This document shows positions 1 through 11,214 of a stretch of DNA of 64,000 nt, piece after piece. Each line of letters starts with the position of its first letter. Positions within the stretch are counted from its first letter, which is position 1. The notes beneath the pieces are model-generated. The model was given only the letters and a program-made list of their open reading frames with translations, did no database searches and was not told where the DNA came from. This stretch comes from Symsagittifera roscoffensis. Its lineage: Eukaryota > Xenacoelomorpha > Acoela > Convolutidae. The stretch lies in contig NC_087070.1 in assembly GCF_963678635.1 (NCBI RefSeq), forward strand, positions 4,622,539-4,686,538, written 5' to 3'. A program made the position numbers and the translations under genes.

Positions 1-764
1 ATTTTTACAATATCTTTCCAGCCAAGAAAAATTCAGCTCAACCATCAATACAGTTAATTATGGTTTAAATGCTAACTCCGATTTTGCTCTCTTTCCCATA
101 TCCAAGGATAACGTTTTGTCTACAAAAAAGCTCAAATCTACCCTACGAGCTGTATCTACACATATTGACATTGGAGCTGACTCTATGACCCTGAAACAGT
201 TGTTTGCTGACTTTAAAAACTGGTATTTCCACGCTCATCTGGGCAAAGATACATTGCACGCACCTTGTATCTTTACCCGGATAAGATAGTTGCTTCGTTA
301 TTTCAGGGCCATGAAAAACTCTGCCCGAAAAAAAAACATTTTATATTTCAGCACTTGCTTGTCAATCCTTGTTTTTCATTTATGCTGAAATGTTTTCTAG
401 TTTCACTGCAGCCTGTATTTGATGGGTTAATTTTTTTGCGACTCTTAATTACTTCAATCATCAGCAGGGAAAATATATTTACGGGTGCTTGTGATATTGA
501 AGTGGCGCATATCTATTTCTCCAATTTTCGGAAAATGCTTGAATATTCATTCAAAAGCGGTGTTTTTTTATTCGTTCAAATTTTAGTATTTCAACGTAAA
601 ATTTTTTTCGCTGAAAAATTTTATAATCTCATTCGAGACAATGAGCCCTGATCTCAATGTAAGAACAAAATTAGGGGCTTTCAGATTGACAGATAGTCGA
701 TTTACTCGAATTCCTGCGCGCAATTTTATGCTTTTATGTAAAATTTTCAAAAGTTAGCAGCAAA
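1..764. other. AT-rich non-coding stretch
   Basis: No gene is supported here. A 128-codon open frame begins at 265, but it is rich in Phe, Leu and Lys as expected from AT-rich DNA, has no recognisable domain and no clear splice signals. It is treated as chance. Confidence 0.6.
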
Positions 765-776
765 CCCGGGTTGACC

Positions 777-919
777 AAAAATGCTGGTCATACAATTTTC
801 ATATCTGGAAAAATGCTAATCATACACTTTTCATGCAATCCCATAAGTACAGAAAATTGCATGAAAGGTCAATGATTAGTATTTTTTCATATATGGAAAT
901 TGTATGACTAGCATTTTTA
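777..919. repeat. Imperfect long hairpin in the CCCGGG element
   Basis: About 32 bp at the left (AAAAATGCTGGTCATAC...) pairs imperfectly with the reverse complement at the right (...GTATGACTAGCATTTTT). A second inner pair (TTTTCATGCAAT with ATTGCATGAAA) makes nearly the whole segment self-complementary. Confidence 0.65.
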
Positions 920-1458
920 CATAAACCAAAAATACTGATTTTACATTTCAGTTTCTCAAAATTTTTTTCGTTGTGTTCGTAACCAAACACAAATGACATA
1001 AGCCTTGGTTACTCAAACGTAGTAACCAAAAGTTTGGCCGTCTCGCATTAAAAATGCATTAGAAACAGCCTGAAATATTTAAATTCTGTCTCACACAAAA
1101 AATATAACGATAGTAACGAACTTTTAAGTTTTGGCGAAAATTTTCAAAGATGATTATTTCTAAAATTTGAATTTGTAAATTACCAGACATTGATCAAGGC
1201 ATACAAAAACATGTCATACAAAAGAAAGAGGATTTTTTAGCGTTTTTGAAAAAAGTTATGAAGAGAAAATAAAAAAAATCTAATATTAGTATATCCAAGA
1301 CTACGTTATACACACAAAAAATTAAATTTTGCAGGCAAAATTTTTTTTTTCAATTTTTTTTGAGTACGAAAATTAATTTGCGGTTGAAAAAAAAACACAA
1401 AAAAATTTTTGGGGGCAATTTTGAAAATACTTTGAAAAATGTTTGTCGTCGCCATCAA

Positions 1459-1515
1459 AAAATGCTAGTCATACATTTTCATTATATGGAAATTGTATGA
1501 TTAGCATTTTTTTTG
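1459..1515. repeat. Second copy of the TAGCATTTTT hairpin
   Basis: Arms of about 23 bp, AAAAATGCTAGTCATACA and its complement ending TGATTAGCATTTTT, flank a short AT loop. It is the same sequence motif as the hairpin near the left end, so the element contains repeated hairpin modules. Confidence 0.6.
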
Positions 1516-1703
1516 ACAAAAAGTTTTTCTTTTTATTTAGTACGATACACCGATTTTTATACCAAAACAAGAGAAAAGTTTTCCGAAAATTCGACGACAC
1601 CATTTTAGCAAAATGTATGAAAGTTGTATGATTAGTATTTTTTCACAGACTTAGTTATGGAATTGTATGATAAGCATTTTTGTTCCATGGAGGTCAACCC
1701 GGG

Positions 1704-4700
1704 AATTAAACTTATCTGAATGCAGCGAGTTAAGCCTAGTTTCAGATGATTAATCCAAAATGAATATCATGGTAATTGGATACGAAATTTGTCTGTTAAA
1801 ATGTATCTGTTTTTTGACCAAAATGACAGTTTGACAATTTACTAGACTATACATTTTCATTCATTTATGTATGATGCTTAATTAGTAACCGCATATTAAA
1901 TCTTTTTCGAGTCGGCGAAAAAACTGTTACGACTTTGGAAAAAAAAGACGGAATAGTTGCGCTCGGGTATTTATTTTTATTTAACCATTTTTGAGCGGGA
2001 TTTCTGATACCTAAAGCTCAAATTTAGAAAAAATTTTCAGCTGTGATTGTTTTTTGAAAAGCTATCTGGGTTTGAAAAATACCATTAACGCGCGAGATAT
2101 TTCGTACTTCTCAATTGCAAGCGGCCATTCAATCCGCTAACATAATAAAGCTTTATTGAGGGATGATGTTTGATGTTATTATTGGTGGCCAGTCAATAAG
2201 GAGAATGGTCTAAGAGCAGAATGGGTCCAAGAACAGAAAAATAGATAAATATCAACTTCTATAAGCTAATCGGTAAAATAATTATCAGAAATGTCAGTAA
2301 TAGCAAAGCAACGAACAATTTATGCATATTTTCAGCAATTTAATCAAGAATTTAACAAAAAAATAATCAAAAAACTTAATGAAATTAGTCAATTCATGCG
2401 TAATTCATTCGTTTTCTTGGTATTTTTTGACGATTCTAATAATTGTTTTATCAATTAGCCCTTATAAACCAATATAAGTCAAAATTTTTATGTTTTTTGT
2501 GCTTTTGCACCCATTCTGCACTTAGATCATTCTGCTTTTGCTCCGCTTCCTTATTATTATGTAACTAGACGCTAAGAACATGACAATTCACTAGGCATAG
2601 CGTTTGGGAAAAGTTTTTTAAAATAAATTCCTTTTTTCCTTGAAAGTTAAGTCAGTTTTTTTTTCAACAAAAATTTTCAAAAGCTGTTTCAAAAACGCCG
2701 TAGGGCAGTCGAAACATTCAGGGCGTCGTGTGAGTCAACTTTCAAATCATTATTCCAGAGTAATTAGATGCAAGCCTTATCCACAAAAATTTTCATATGT
2801 GCTTAAGGGGGCGGATAATCAAAGAAACTCTAAGATACTGTCGTTACTTCAAAGTTTCTGGAAAAAAACTGAGACGGATTCGGAGGCGGTAACAAAGTTC
2901 AGGATTTCGTACGTATACTAGAAGTGATGCTTTGATCCTTTTTTGGCTGGCCAAGTTCCTAATTATCGTTTGCTCTTGTTTAATCAAGTTCTTCCCTTCA
3001 TCATTTTTGATCTCGGCTAATGTTGATGAGAACAGTTGATGAGAATTTTCTCATTTGCAGATATTTTCCTGTTTTTTTCCAAAAACTATCTCCTCAACTT
3101 CAAAAATCTTGTGCCAAATTAAATGCTTTTCATAATTGGATCGCATTGTCTTTTACTAGATGCAAAGCACTCACTTGAAACTATTCTTTTTCAAATATTT
3201 TGAGTGTGTTATCTTTAATTTTTGGCTCATTTGTTTTTACCAACCGTTCTGACAAGAAAATGATTCAAAACGTTTCGATACAAATAGTGTATTACAAGCC
3301 TGAAAAAATCAAATGGCGTTGATTCAGAATTAGTTATGTTTGACAAAAAAATGTACTCTAAAAATCAATTTTAATCTCTTCAAACCCTTTGTTGGCTTTT
3401 TATTATTTCAATTAAATACGGATTTGAGTTTAAAAATGCGATTTGAATTTATATTCAAATTGATTCTATCCACTTTTATTGTTTTTTATCTAAATATACC
3501 GATTACATACAGTTTTTATTCAGTTTTTCTCGAAAACCAAACATTATGGAAAAATGGAAATTAAAATATGACGTATGCTCTACAAAATATTTTGGGTTGA
3601 TGTTTGCCTGAGAAAACTTTGAGTGTAACTCAAAATTGAATTATCTGCTTCAAATTTGATTTGTTTTAATACGAGTTTTTTAGTTATACATTCTATTGTA
3701 AACAAAACTGCGCCTAGAACGTCAATAATGAGTAATGAAGATCAATTTCAAAAGTATTGCCTTATTTTACGAATCATCATCGCGGCAATCTTTAGATTTG
3801 CAAAAATTAAGAAAAACCCTTAAAAAACTCTCTCCTCAAAAGCTAAAATTTTGTTTAACTAAAATTGTTGAGAATCCCTTTATATCTATTCTAGTTCAAT
3901 TTACGAATGTGAACGGGATATTGTCAATAAGTTTTATGAAGTACCTTATCTGTATAAAAATGTACGCAAATCGGTTTCAATCTCAACTTTGTCAGTTCGT
4001 AACTAATTGTATACTTTTGTAATTGTATAATTTTGCATAACTCTACAGGACAAATTGCAATATTTTTTGGCACTGTTTCTTTTATCTGATAATTTTTTGT
4101 TTTTGTTCCAATTTATAAAATAAAATTCGGAATATATGCTTGGGGTTTTTTAGATTGGGTCAAATTGCAAACTACGTTGAAAATGTCGACTCCTTGAGTT
4201 CAAATCTGAAAGAACTTGTTGCCTTCAAATATTTTTTGAGAGGTTGTGGGGTTTGTAAAATGCTAATTTGGTATAACTCTGGTCTAATTTGTGTGCGCTG
4301 TGAACATTTATTTTAAGTTGCTGAAAAAGTAACGTAATTTATTAATGCAAGGTGAGTTATCCCGCACAACAAATTTTTTCTGAATTGAATTGAAGCAAGC
4401 TATCTGGCCGTAATTGTTTCGTTCTACTCAAAAATTTTACAAATGATATTTTAAATTTGTTTAATTAATTTTATTCACAAACAACTATACGATACAGATT
4501 AAAGGGCAGTCGTAACATTTAGTTATTCGTTTTGGTTCACGACCAGTCTTTTGTTTTCACTAATCATACAAACAATTTATTCTAATTTATAGAAAGTTTT
4601 TATTATTATACTTTGTTCTGACTAAAAGTAAATAGCACAAAATTTTAACTTGCTTGGGCGAGTTTATGATACAGACGTATCACGGCAATTTAAGTGATAG

Positions 4701-6527
4701 TTTCAACAAAAGTTTTAATCTTCCAATGAAGATTTAGACTTTCTAACCTCTGAAGTAAGAAAGCATTCAAACCGCAGCTTAATTTGATAAGTTTATGGAG
4801 GCTGGAAAATTGCCAATTTGATCAAGTTTTGGACTAGTTTATGAGCGTATAAATGAATTCATTTTTGATGATGTTAGTTCAAATAAAAATTATTCAAGTC
4901 CTGCGTACTATCCCGCTTTCAAAACCATTCTAGATGATTTGAACAAACTAATTTGTCATATTATTTCCCTATTTAACCATACTTAACTTATTAGACTAAA
5001 GTTTTTTTGAAAAGAAAACTGGATAATCAAATGACTAAGTGTTTTTTAGAGAGCTATTTTAGCTATGAAACTTTGACAAATTTCATGATATTTAAAAAAA
5101 GGAATCGGTTCACGAATATTTATTTCAATCAAGCTATTCAAGCTACGAACCTTTGAAAGTTTTCATGTTGTTTTGTGGTTCAAATTGGTTTGCGAAAAGT
5201 TTCAATTTTGTAAGCAAGCTTTTAAGCTATGAAACTTTAAAATAGCTAGGAAACTTTAATGTTTCCAAAAACTTGGTTTTTTCTACGCAAGCTTTTTAAG
5301 CTATAAAACTTTGAAAGATTTCAAGTTATTTCGTGGACCCTATATATTGACTTGCCTGTTGCAAATGATATATTTGCACTTAGTAATGCAATATTATCAT
5401 GTTCACAAAATGTGCTGTCGAGCAGTTTGCCTCAACTAAATTTGGAATGCTTTTTATATTAAAAAGAACCAACGCGTAGACTGAGCGTTATTGGAAAACT
5501 GGATCAATTATTGGAAAATTGCATTATTAAAAAACTGAAACGACTAGTAAAAACTCTAGTACACTCTCAGAACACATATTTTGAAAACTAATCTTATACT
5601 TACAAGTTTTGACGAATTTTTTGTCCTATCTGAAAAATCAAGTAAAAAAAGATATTTCTGCTCCAGAAATGATTAGCAAAAATGTGATGCCAATTTTCAG
5701 CTCAAAATTTTTTTATTCAATCATCAGCACTGACATTTTTTTCTTATTTAAACTTTCAGGTGAGGCAAAAAATTGGTCGAAACTTGTAATTTCAGATATT
5801 TTCTTGCGAAGACTGATTTAAAAAAAGTTTTAATCAACTTTTTAGTAATCGTTTCTCAAAACTCTGAACAATTTTCAATTTTACGTTCCCACCGAAAACG
5901 CGTTTAAACATAGTACATTTGAAGAAATTTTAAAACAAATAGTCGGTTGCAAAACTACCAGCTCTTTTTTCTGACTGCTTCTTAAAGATTATGGAGCAGT
6001 GTTCGTTTTGAAAAAACAATTCAATACAGAAAACATGAAAAACGTTTTTTAATCATCTCCCACGCTCTAAGCAAAGGTCAAAATGAATTAGTTCTCTTAT
6101 CGAAAAATAATGAAAAGACCAAATCAAATGCATCAGTTCATTTTGAAACTAATTCTAAAATGGATTAATTATCCGCTTTCGCTTCAGTAGCACGAAATGT
6201 TAGGTTACCAAACTGTCGACCATATTCCAGCACCCCTTCTTGAGAAATGCTCTTTCGAAAAATGCTCACAGGTGAAATATCATTAAATTTAATTTCAGGA
6301 AGTCAATACTTTTCAGATGGTTTAAATTTTTTGTTAAAAAATGGCTAGTCAAAATTGGTGTGAAGAAAAAACACCACTAGCTCAAATATTCCGTAACTTT
6401 CTTCAAAGTCGGAAAAAAAACAAAAAATAATTATAACCTTAATTCTCATCTTAGTTATAATCTTTCTATACGAATTTTATAAGAACCGTTGTTGTAGTTA
6501 TGCTTTTTGGAAATTGGAAAGTTTGTG
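1704..6527. other. Gene-poor AT-rich region
   Basis: No supported gene, RNA gene or element boundary was found apart from the short repeat cluster near 5.0-5.3 kb. Open frames of 60-95 codons (for example at 2640, 3340, 3735 and 5609) have no domain, no consistent splice sites and biased AT-driven composition. This could be intergenic or intronic sequence. Confidence 0.55.
5040..5336. repeat. Three imperfect ~110-bp tandem units
   Basis: The motif AAGCTATGAAACTTTGAAA, or close variants (CAAGCTACGAACCTTTG, AAGCTATAAAACTTTG), recurs about every 110-120 bases, each followed by TTTCATG or TTTCAAG and a G-poor spacer. The units are considerably diverged. Confidence 0.45.
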
Positions 6528-6535
6528 TGCAGACG
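6528..6535. repeat. Left 8-bp target-site duplication
   Basis: TGCAGACG lies directly before the left terminus of the MITE and matches the right flank TACAGACG at 7 of 8 positions. Eight-base duplications are the hAT superfamily signature. Confidence 0.75.
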
Positions 6536-6958
6536 CAGGAGTGGATCTAGAATTTTCTCAAGGGGGGCGCGATTTTTAAATTTTTTCTAAATTTTGTTGA
6601 CTTTTTTTTAGGTAGACCAAATTGATTTTTTGAACTCTCACAAAGCATAAAAAAAGTCCATGTTTTGACCAAAATGCCTGCACCTCAGGCAAAATTCTGA
6701 AAAAACAGTCCAAAAAGGCGTTTTTAGTTTTTAGGCTTTTTTGAAAAATGTTGACCAAAAAACCGCGTTTTTCGGCGCGCGCTCCCTCTTAGAATTAGTA
6801 TGTATTGGCGCCAAAGGCCCCTTTAGAAAAATTTTAAGGTCTTTCAGCCAAAAATGGATATCTCAAAATAGCTCAAAGAGGGGACCCTTTGGGTCGGCTG
6901 GGGGTCGAATCCCTGAGACAAAGGCGTCCAACCCCCCCCCCCCCCTGAGTCCGCCCTG
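6536..6958. mobile_element. hAT-like MITE, 423 bp
   Basis: The left end starts CAGGAGTGGATCTAG and runs into CAAGGGGGGCG. The right end, read on the other strand, starts CAGGGCGGACTCAG and runs into a long G tract. CAGGGSCGGAT-type ends with an adjacent G run are common in non-autonomous hAT elements. The flanks TGCAGACG and TACAGACG form an 8-bp target duplication with one mismatch. No transposase is encoded. The poly-C tract (about 6932-6945) is part of the terminus and may be length-variable. Confidence 0.8.
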
Positions 6959-6966
6959 TACAGACG
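6959..6966. repeat. Right 8-bp target-site duplication
   Basis: TACAGACG immediately follows the right terminus of the MITE and pairs with TGCAGACG on the left; there is one transition between the two. Confidence 0.75.
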
Positions 6967-7554
6967 TCTTGTGCATTGTTTTTGTTTTAGACGGAGAGTT
7001 TTAGCATTCATTTTTTCTGATTCACGAAATATAAAAAAAATACATATAAACTGATAATGGAAAGCCCGTTTAAGTAAGGCACATTGTTTCTGCTCTTTAC
7101 GAACAAAAGCGATTTTTCTGTAAATTTTGGCCGAGAATTCGAAACATGCCAAATTTTGGCCGAGACGGTCGATGCATAAAGTTAGAACCTCAACACGCGT
7201 TCTGTTCAAGAAATTTTGCCAGATCCGGAAAATAAGAACTTTTTTGCCCGAATTGAAGTTGTTGAGCTTACCTATGAGTCCAAAGAAGAGAAAGGCGATC
7301 CTGCTAACCATTTTCTTGAAACTCAGTCATTAAAATTAGTTCACAGTATCTGACATTTCAATAACAAACTGAGCAAACATGGCTATATTTGTGAATTTTG
7401 CAATCTTTAAAGTTCAGAATGTCATCTCTTCTAACTAAAACTAATATTCTGTTTATTTCCGGTTAGTATTTAATTCATTTTCACAATCCTGTCCAAATAC
7501 TGTTGTAGTGTTACTTTTGTATCCCGAGTCGAGATTTTGCACCTAATTTGAAGC
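6967..7554. other. Flank of the MITE with a possible small exon
   Basis: No complete gene. The only item of interest is a possible signal-peptide exon on the minus strand near 7.3 kb, listed separately. Confidence 0.4.
7272..7311 (-). CDS. Possible first exon encoding a signal peptide
   Basis: A minus-strand ATG opens MVSRIAFLFFGLI, a short basic start followed by a hydrophobic run as in a secretory signal, and is followed at once by a consensus donor GTAAGC. If real, this would be a 40-nt phase-1 first exon of a secreted protein whose next exon lies at lower coordinates, possibly beyond the MITE. I could not identify a following exon. The same frame stays open past the donor into the MITE, but that part looks non-coding. 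Confidence 0.25.
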
Positions 7555-7722
7555 AAGATTTGAGCGGTTTGAGCGGTTTTTTTAGACGATTTTGCTCAAA
7601 AACTTGCTTCATAATGAGATGTTTGAGCGGTTTTTGTGCGGTTTTTTCTAAAACACCGCGCCAGCTTTGAACGGTTTTGAGCGGTTTTTCTTAAAAAACC
7701 GCCCAAAAACCGCTCAAATCTT
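7555..7722. repeat. 168-bp palindrome with GAGCGGTTTTT ends
   Basis: AAGATTTGAGCGGTTT at the left is matched by AAACCGCTCAAATCTT at the right. The core unit TTTGAGCGGTTTTT and its complement recur several times inside, so most of the segment can fold on itself. It resembles a foldback or MITE-type element without an obvious target duplication. Confidence 0.6.
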
Positions 7723-8634
7723 CTAGGAAACTCTATAGTGTTTACATACAGTGACACCTAAGCCAGCCGAACTAAGATCCAACTACCATAAAACCAGCCG
7801 AAAAACTCAAAGCGCTATGAATTTTTTTGTAACAGTTATGTAATCAACAAAAATCCTGCGAGTTTCAACAAAAAAGACGTAATTTTGGCTAGTTTGAACA
7901 TTCTGCTTTTTTTTGATTCGTTCATATTTCGTGTTGTTTTTGGGCACTCGATTCATTTGTGTTGACTAAGTGGCAGAGGACCAGCATGATTTCGAGTGCG
8001 GTTGTAATATGTAGTTAATGCCAAATTGTTGGGAGTATCTTTTCGGTCAACGAATTTGAACGAAGTTAATTAACCAAAAACTGCTATTTTTGACGTCAGA
8101 TTTCTGTTTTTCATTGATTTCCACACGTAAAAACCATGTCCAAAAAATTTTCCTAAAATTCTATAGTTTGCGACCAATTAAACTGCTCAAGGTCACCAAT
8201 ATTGCCAACAATTTGGCATTAAAAAGAGATCCCATCATGTCCAACAAAGTAAACATATTAACAACGACAAAGATAGCTAAAAACAGAACGTTGCAAAAAA
8301 TGAACAACAGACGCAGGGTAGGTTTTCGCGCAGTTATGGGGTGAACACCTCTCGCATCTCAAGAATTTAATGCCCTTCTCACCCTAGCTCAACAAGTACT
8401 ATAGGGCGCTGTCGTGTCCGGACAATTTGGAAACATACGGTAATCGGGAAAAAGCAAAAACAGAAAAGGGTCTTTTTATTTATTCCGCCCAAATTTCTCA
8501 ATTTTACGATTTTGTAATATTCAATGTATGAATGTTGAGAACAATATACTGATAACACTGGTTGGTTTGAGTAATACAAAGAAGATCACTTTTCGCTGAG
8601 TGCAGGGCTCGGCTAGTGAAAGTTTCTTGCTAAT
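7723..8634. other. Upstream flank of Ty3/gypsy copy L
   Basis: No LTR could be recognised by comparison with the other end of copy L or with the repeats at 22-23 and 39 kb. An 84-codon frame at 8090 has no recognisable feature. The 5' LTR of copy L is either lost or too decayed to see. Confidence 0.45.
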
Positions 8635-8985
8635 GTGATGGCAGGTCTCAAAGAATTGCGAAAAGACATGACAAAGGGAACAGATAGAGTAGATGAGAGA
8701 GCTCATAATGGCCATGAAAAACTGAGAGACGAGCTAGCTGATGCTATATCGCAGGTTAATTATGACCAAGCCCTGCTGGCTCAGAAAACTGATCAATACC
8801 TGGCAGATAGTTTGTCCGTAGCTGCCAGGGAATCCGAAGAAAGAGAACGTAAAATCATGCAGAAAAAAGAGCGACTACAGAACAATTATGATGAAACCAA
8901 TTCTCACACGATGACAAACTTGGAAAGTCGACTGGATGCCAAGGCCAATCCGATGATGCAAAAACTCGATGATTTTTTCGAGTAG
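8635..8985 (+). pseudogene. Gag N-terminal coiled-coil fragment (copy L)
   Basis: A 116-residue open frame rich in Glu, Lys, Arg and Asp with heptad-like spacing. The segment YLADSLSVAARESEERERK matches the counterpart YLATSLSMMETEAEEREKR in copy R2 and YLARSLSVMMREAAEREKR in the inverted scrap near 37 kb, which identifies it as the N-terminal part of the element's Gag. In retroelements Gag forms the cytoplasmic particle. The frame is interrupted afterwards, and the region to 9.2 kb survives only as alternating short frames. Confidence 0.7.
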
Positions 8986-9289
8986 CAGCAGCCGAACAGA
9001 TTTCTCAGACAGGAATGAGAATACACGTGAAGCAAACCTCAGACACACAGAGGCACCCACGAGACCTGGAGCAAACTTCGAGTCTAGGGAAAAGGAAAGG
9101 CACAAAGCAGCAGCACCAAGGCCATACTGGACGAACCCGGTCCAGCTTGAAATGGGAGCCTTCTTGGGACACATTTGCCAGCGATGTTCCAGGTTAGGTC
9201 AGTTCTAGATCTGACAACGGTGTCGCATTTTGAACCGCTCAATAATTCTCTCGAAACGCTCATCACGAAACTCTCGAAGTCCACTTAAA

Positions 9290-9600
9290 GAGGAGGCTGA
9301 TCATGAATGAAGCTGAACAAATGAAAGTCATTTACGGACGAGTCCGATGGCTGCATCGACAACTGGATAGAGGTGATGAGGCTCCACTTCAAAGAAAAAG
9401 TCTCTCGAAAACACAGAAAGGCAGCGTGCTGACAAATAATCAAGAATTAAAATAAACTGAACTGTGTCATGGCGAAGAGGGCGGATGAACGTGAAAAGTG
9501 CTCGGAGGATCTTCCATAATATACTTGATCGTTTCAGCTCTGAAAGTACAAAGACATCAGGCGATGGTGAAGTTCGAGAAGAGGGCCAAAGAGATGATTA
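9290..9600 (+). pseudogene. Gag capsid remnant (copy L)
   Basis: The conceptual residues CVMAKRADEREKCSE, then after a frameshift HNILDRFSSEST, align with CVMAKKQNQRDTAEK and DILLNRFGSG of the better-preserved capsid segment of copy R2 (35356-35574). That pattern is typical of the retrotransposon Gag domain. No single frame spans the segment. Confidence 0.5.
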
Positions 9601-10059
9601 GTCCGTCGACTTTTTTTGATGAACTCGAACAACTGAAAAAGAGAAGTAACCCTGACAAGTAATTTCAGAAATGAACCTATCTAAACGCTCCAATTTTATG
9701 GACACGGTGAGAAGCGACGAGCTGAAGAAAATGCTGGTCACTGACTTCACCTTAGCAGCAGGTTTGTGTATCCACGCCAGATGACTTGCGCAAAAACCTA
9801 TTAAGCAAAATGAGAGCTCAAAATTTTTACAGCATTTTTGGCAATTATAGTGGCATGAATTCTGGAATTGGTTCGTGATTCGTGACGTTATGGACAAGAG
9901 AAGGGCACAAACTGGACCATCACAAACTGGACCATCACGTTTCGTCTTGCTCTAGTCAAAACCAAAGCATGGAAGCCATTGGTTACTTCCTTGACGATGT
10001 GTACGCGACAGATGATGACTATGAAGAATATGTGAGAGGTCTTATCATGAAGTAGGTCC

Positions 10060-10720
10060 CGCGATGTTTCTCCTGCAACCTCGAGCGGCAGTTTAAATTA
10101 GACTCTACTCAGTTTTGGGATGAATTAGCTGACGCGAAACACACTCGAGACGAAGAGGCGGTAACGAGAGTGAAAGCCAGTCGAGCATGTCTAATGAATG
10201 AAACCGAGCTGAGAAAGAAAGACGCGTCATAAAATACCTTCGCAGCAAAGATAGTGAAGCCTAGACCAATAGACGCTGTTTCCTCAATTCTAGATGCAGT
10301 CTCTGCTAAATCGCTTAAGGTGGATTTTGGCCTGGCAGTTTCAACCGCATTGCAAAAGTTTCAACAGGATTTGGCAACCAAAGAAATTGAGCAATGGATG
10401 AGGTCAGAACTAGAAAAAACTGAACAGCGTGAGAAGTTAGGCACCATAGAAAAGACTCCGAAACTGGAGAAGAAGGAAATACCCATAAGCCGAGGTCTGA
10501 AAAAAATTTTAACTCCGGGAAGACATTGGGAATGACCAGAGAAGATAGCAAAATATTGTCCGTGAGTGGATTCCGGGTCACCAAGTATGCAAATTACTTG
10601 CGCGAGAAACACCCAAAGCTAGATTCCAGAGCGGTGAGGGCGTTACTCACAACATACGAACCAAGGCTAATGAGGGTAGTTGACAGTATATGGAACTCTA
10701 ATGCCCTTAACCAATGTTGA
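10060..10720 (+). pseudogene. Gag C-terminus with degenerate CCHC knuckle (copy L)
   Basis: At about 10.07 kb the frame reads CFSCNLERQFKLDS, where a nucleocapsid knuckle CX2CX4HX4C would be expected; His is Gln and the last Cys is Ser. It continues with QFWDELADAKHTRDEEA, a stop, and then a 93-residue frame (10254-10535) rich in charged residues (KVDFGLAVSTALQKFQQDL). Copy R2 carries the same block (QFWIAVADNRHSRQEEA, RDALNRVQQELA), so the order is conserved. The end of the segment (10526-10720) corresponds to the Gag-protease linker. Confidence 0.65.
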
Positions 10721-10851
10721 TGAATGTATATGTCATTAATACCTACGCCAAGGCCCATGTCAAAAAGGCGAACGAGCAAGTGGAACAATGAAGAAGAAGA
10801 ATAATTGAAGGTTCGACGCATTGGACATGCTCGAGCAGGAGGCAGTCCTTA

Positions 10852-11214
10852 TTGGGTGTGAGGCCAATTTGTCAGCACTCGTGCTGGACACAATGCAAAG
10901 AGCTCTCAGTCAAAGGCCTGTTGGACACCGGCGCGGTTGTCAATGCCATGTCCATCAGCACTTGGTCCAACATAGGCTTTGACAGGTCGGACTTGAACCC
11001 AACTAGTATCCGACTAGCCGCGGCCAACCAAGGTGCTATTTATGTAGCTGGATTGACACCAAACACCAATCATCTCGCTGCAACTGGATGGAAGGCATCT
11101 CGGACGAGCTTCCTAGTCGTCGAGAACCTGAACAAGTCCGACCAGTTCATTTTGGGATGCAGCTTCGTGCGCAACTCTACTGTTACAATTACTCTCAACG
11201 ATGGATTAACTTGA
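10852..11214 (+). pseudogene. Retropepsin-type aspartic protease (copy L)
   Basis: The catalytic turn GLLDTGAVVNAMS is intact (DTG at about residue 26). It is followed by the RLAAANQGAIYVAG flap-side region, the hydrophobic strand SFLVVENL and the second motif FILGCSFVRN. In retrotransposons this domain acts as a dimer and processes Gag-Pol. The 120-residue domain is open from end to end, but the sequence before and after it is frameshifted, so no polyprotein can be made. Identity to the copy R2 protease is roughly half. Confidence 0.8.

Larger units (their letters stand above)
765..1703. mobile_element. Non-autonomous DNA element with CCCGGG terminal inverted repeats
   Basis: The left end reads CCCGGGTTGACC (765-776) and the right end is its exact reverse complement (1692-1703). 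The complementarity continues inward for about 45 bp with one 8-nt indel, through AAAAATGCT and CATACAATT. The 939-bp interior is AT-rich and has no transposase-like frame. The subterminal motif TGTATGAYTAGCATTTTT recurs at least six times in both orientations. Subterminal repeats and long inverted ends are typical of MITE-like elements. I could not define a target-site duplication, so the superfamily is not assigned. Confidence 0.6.

Noticed and set aside
265..4022. Several 60-128-codon frames in the first 4 kb as genes
   Set aside because: Composition follows the AT bias, there are no domains or convincing splice sites, and no similarity to anything else in the window.
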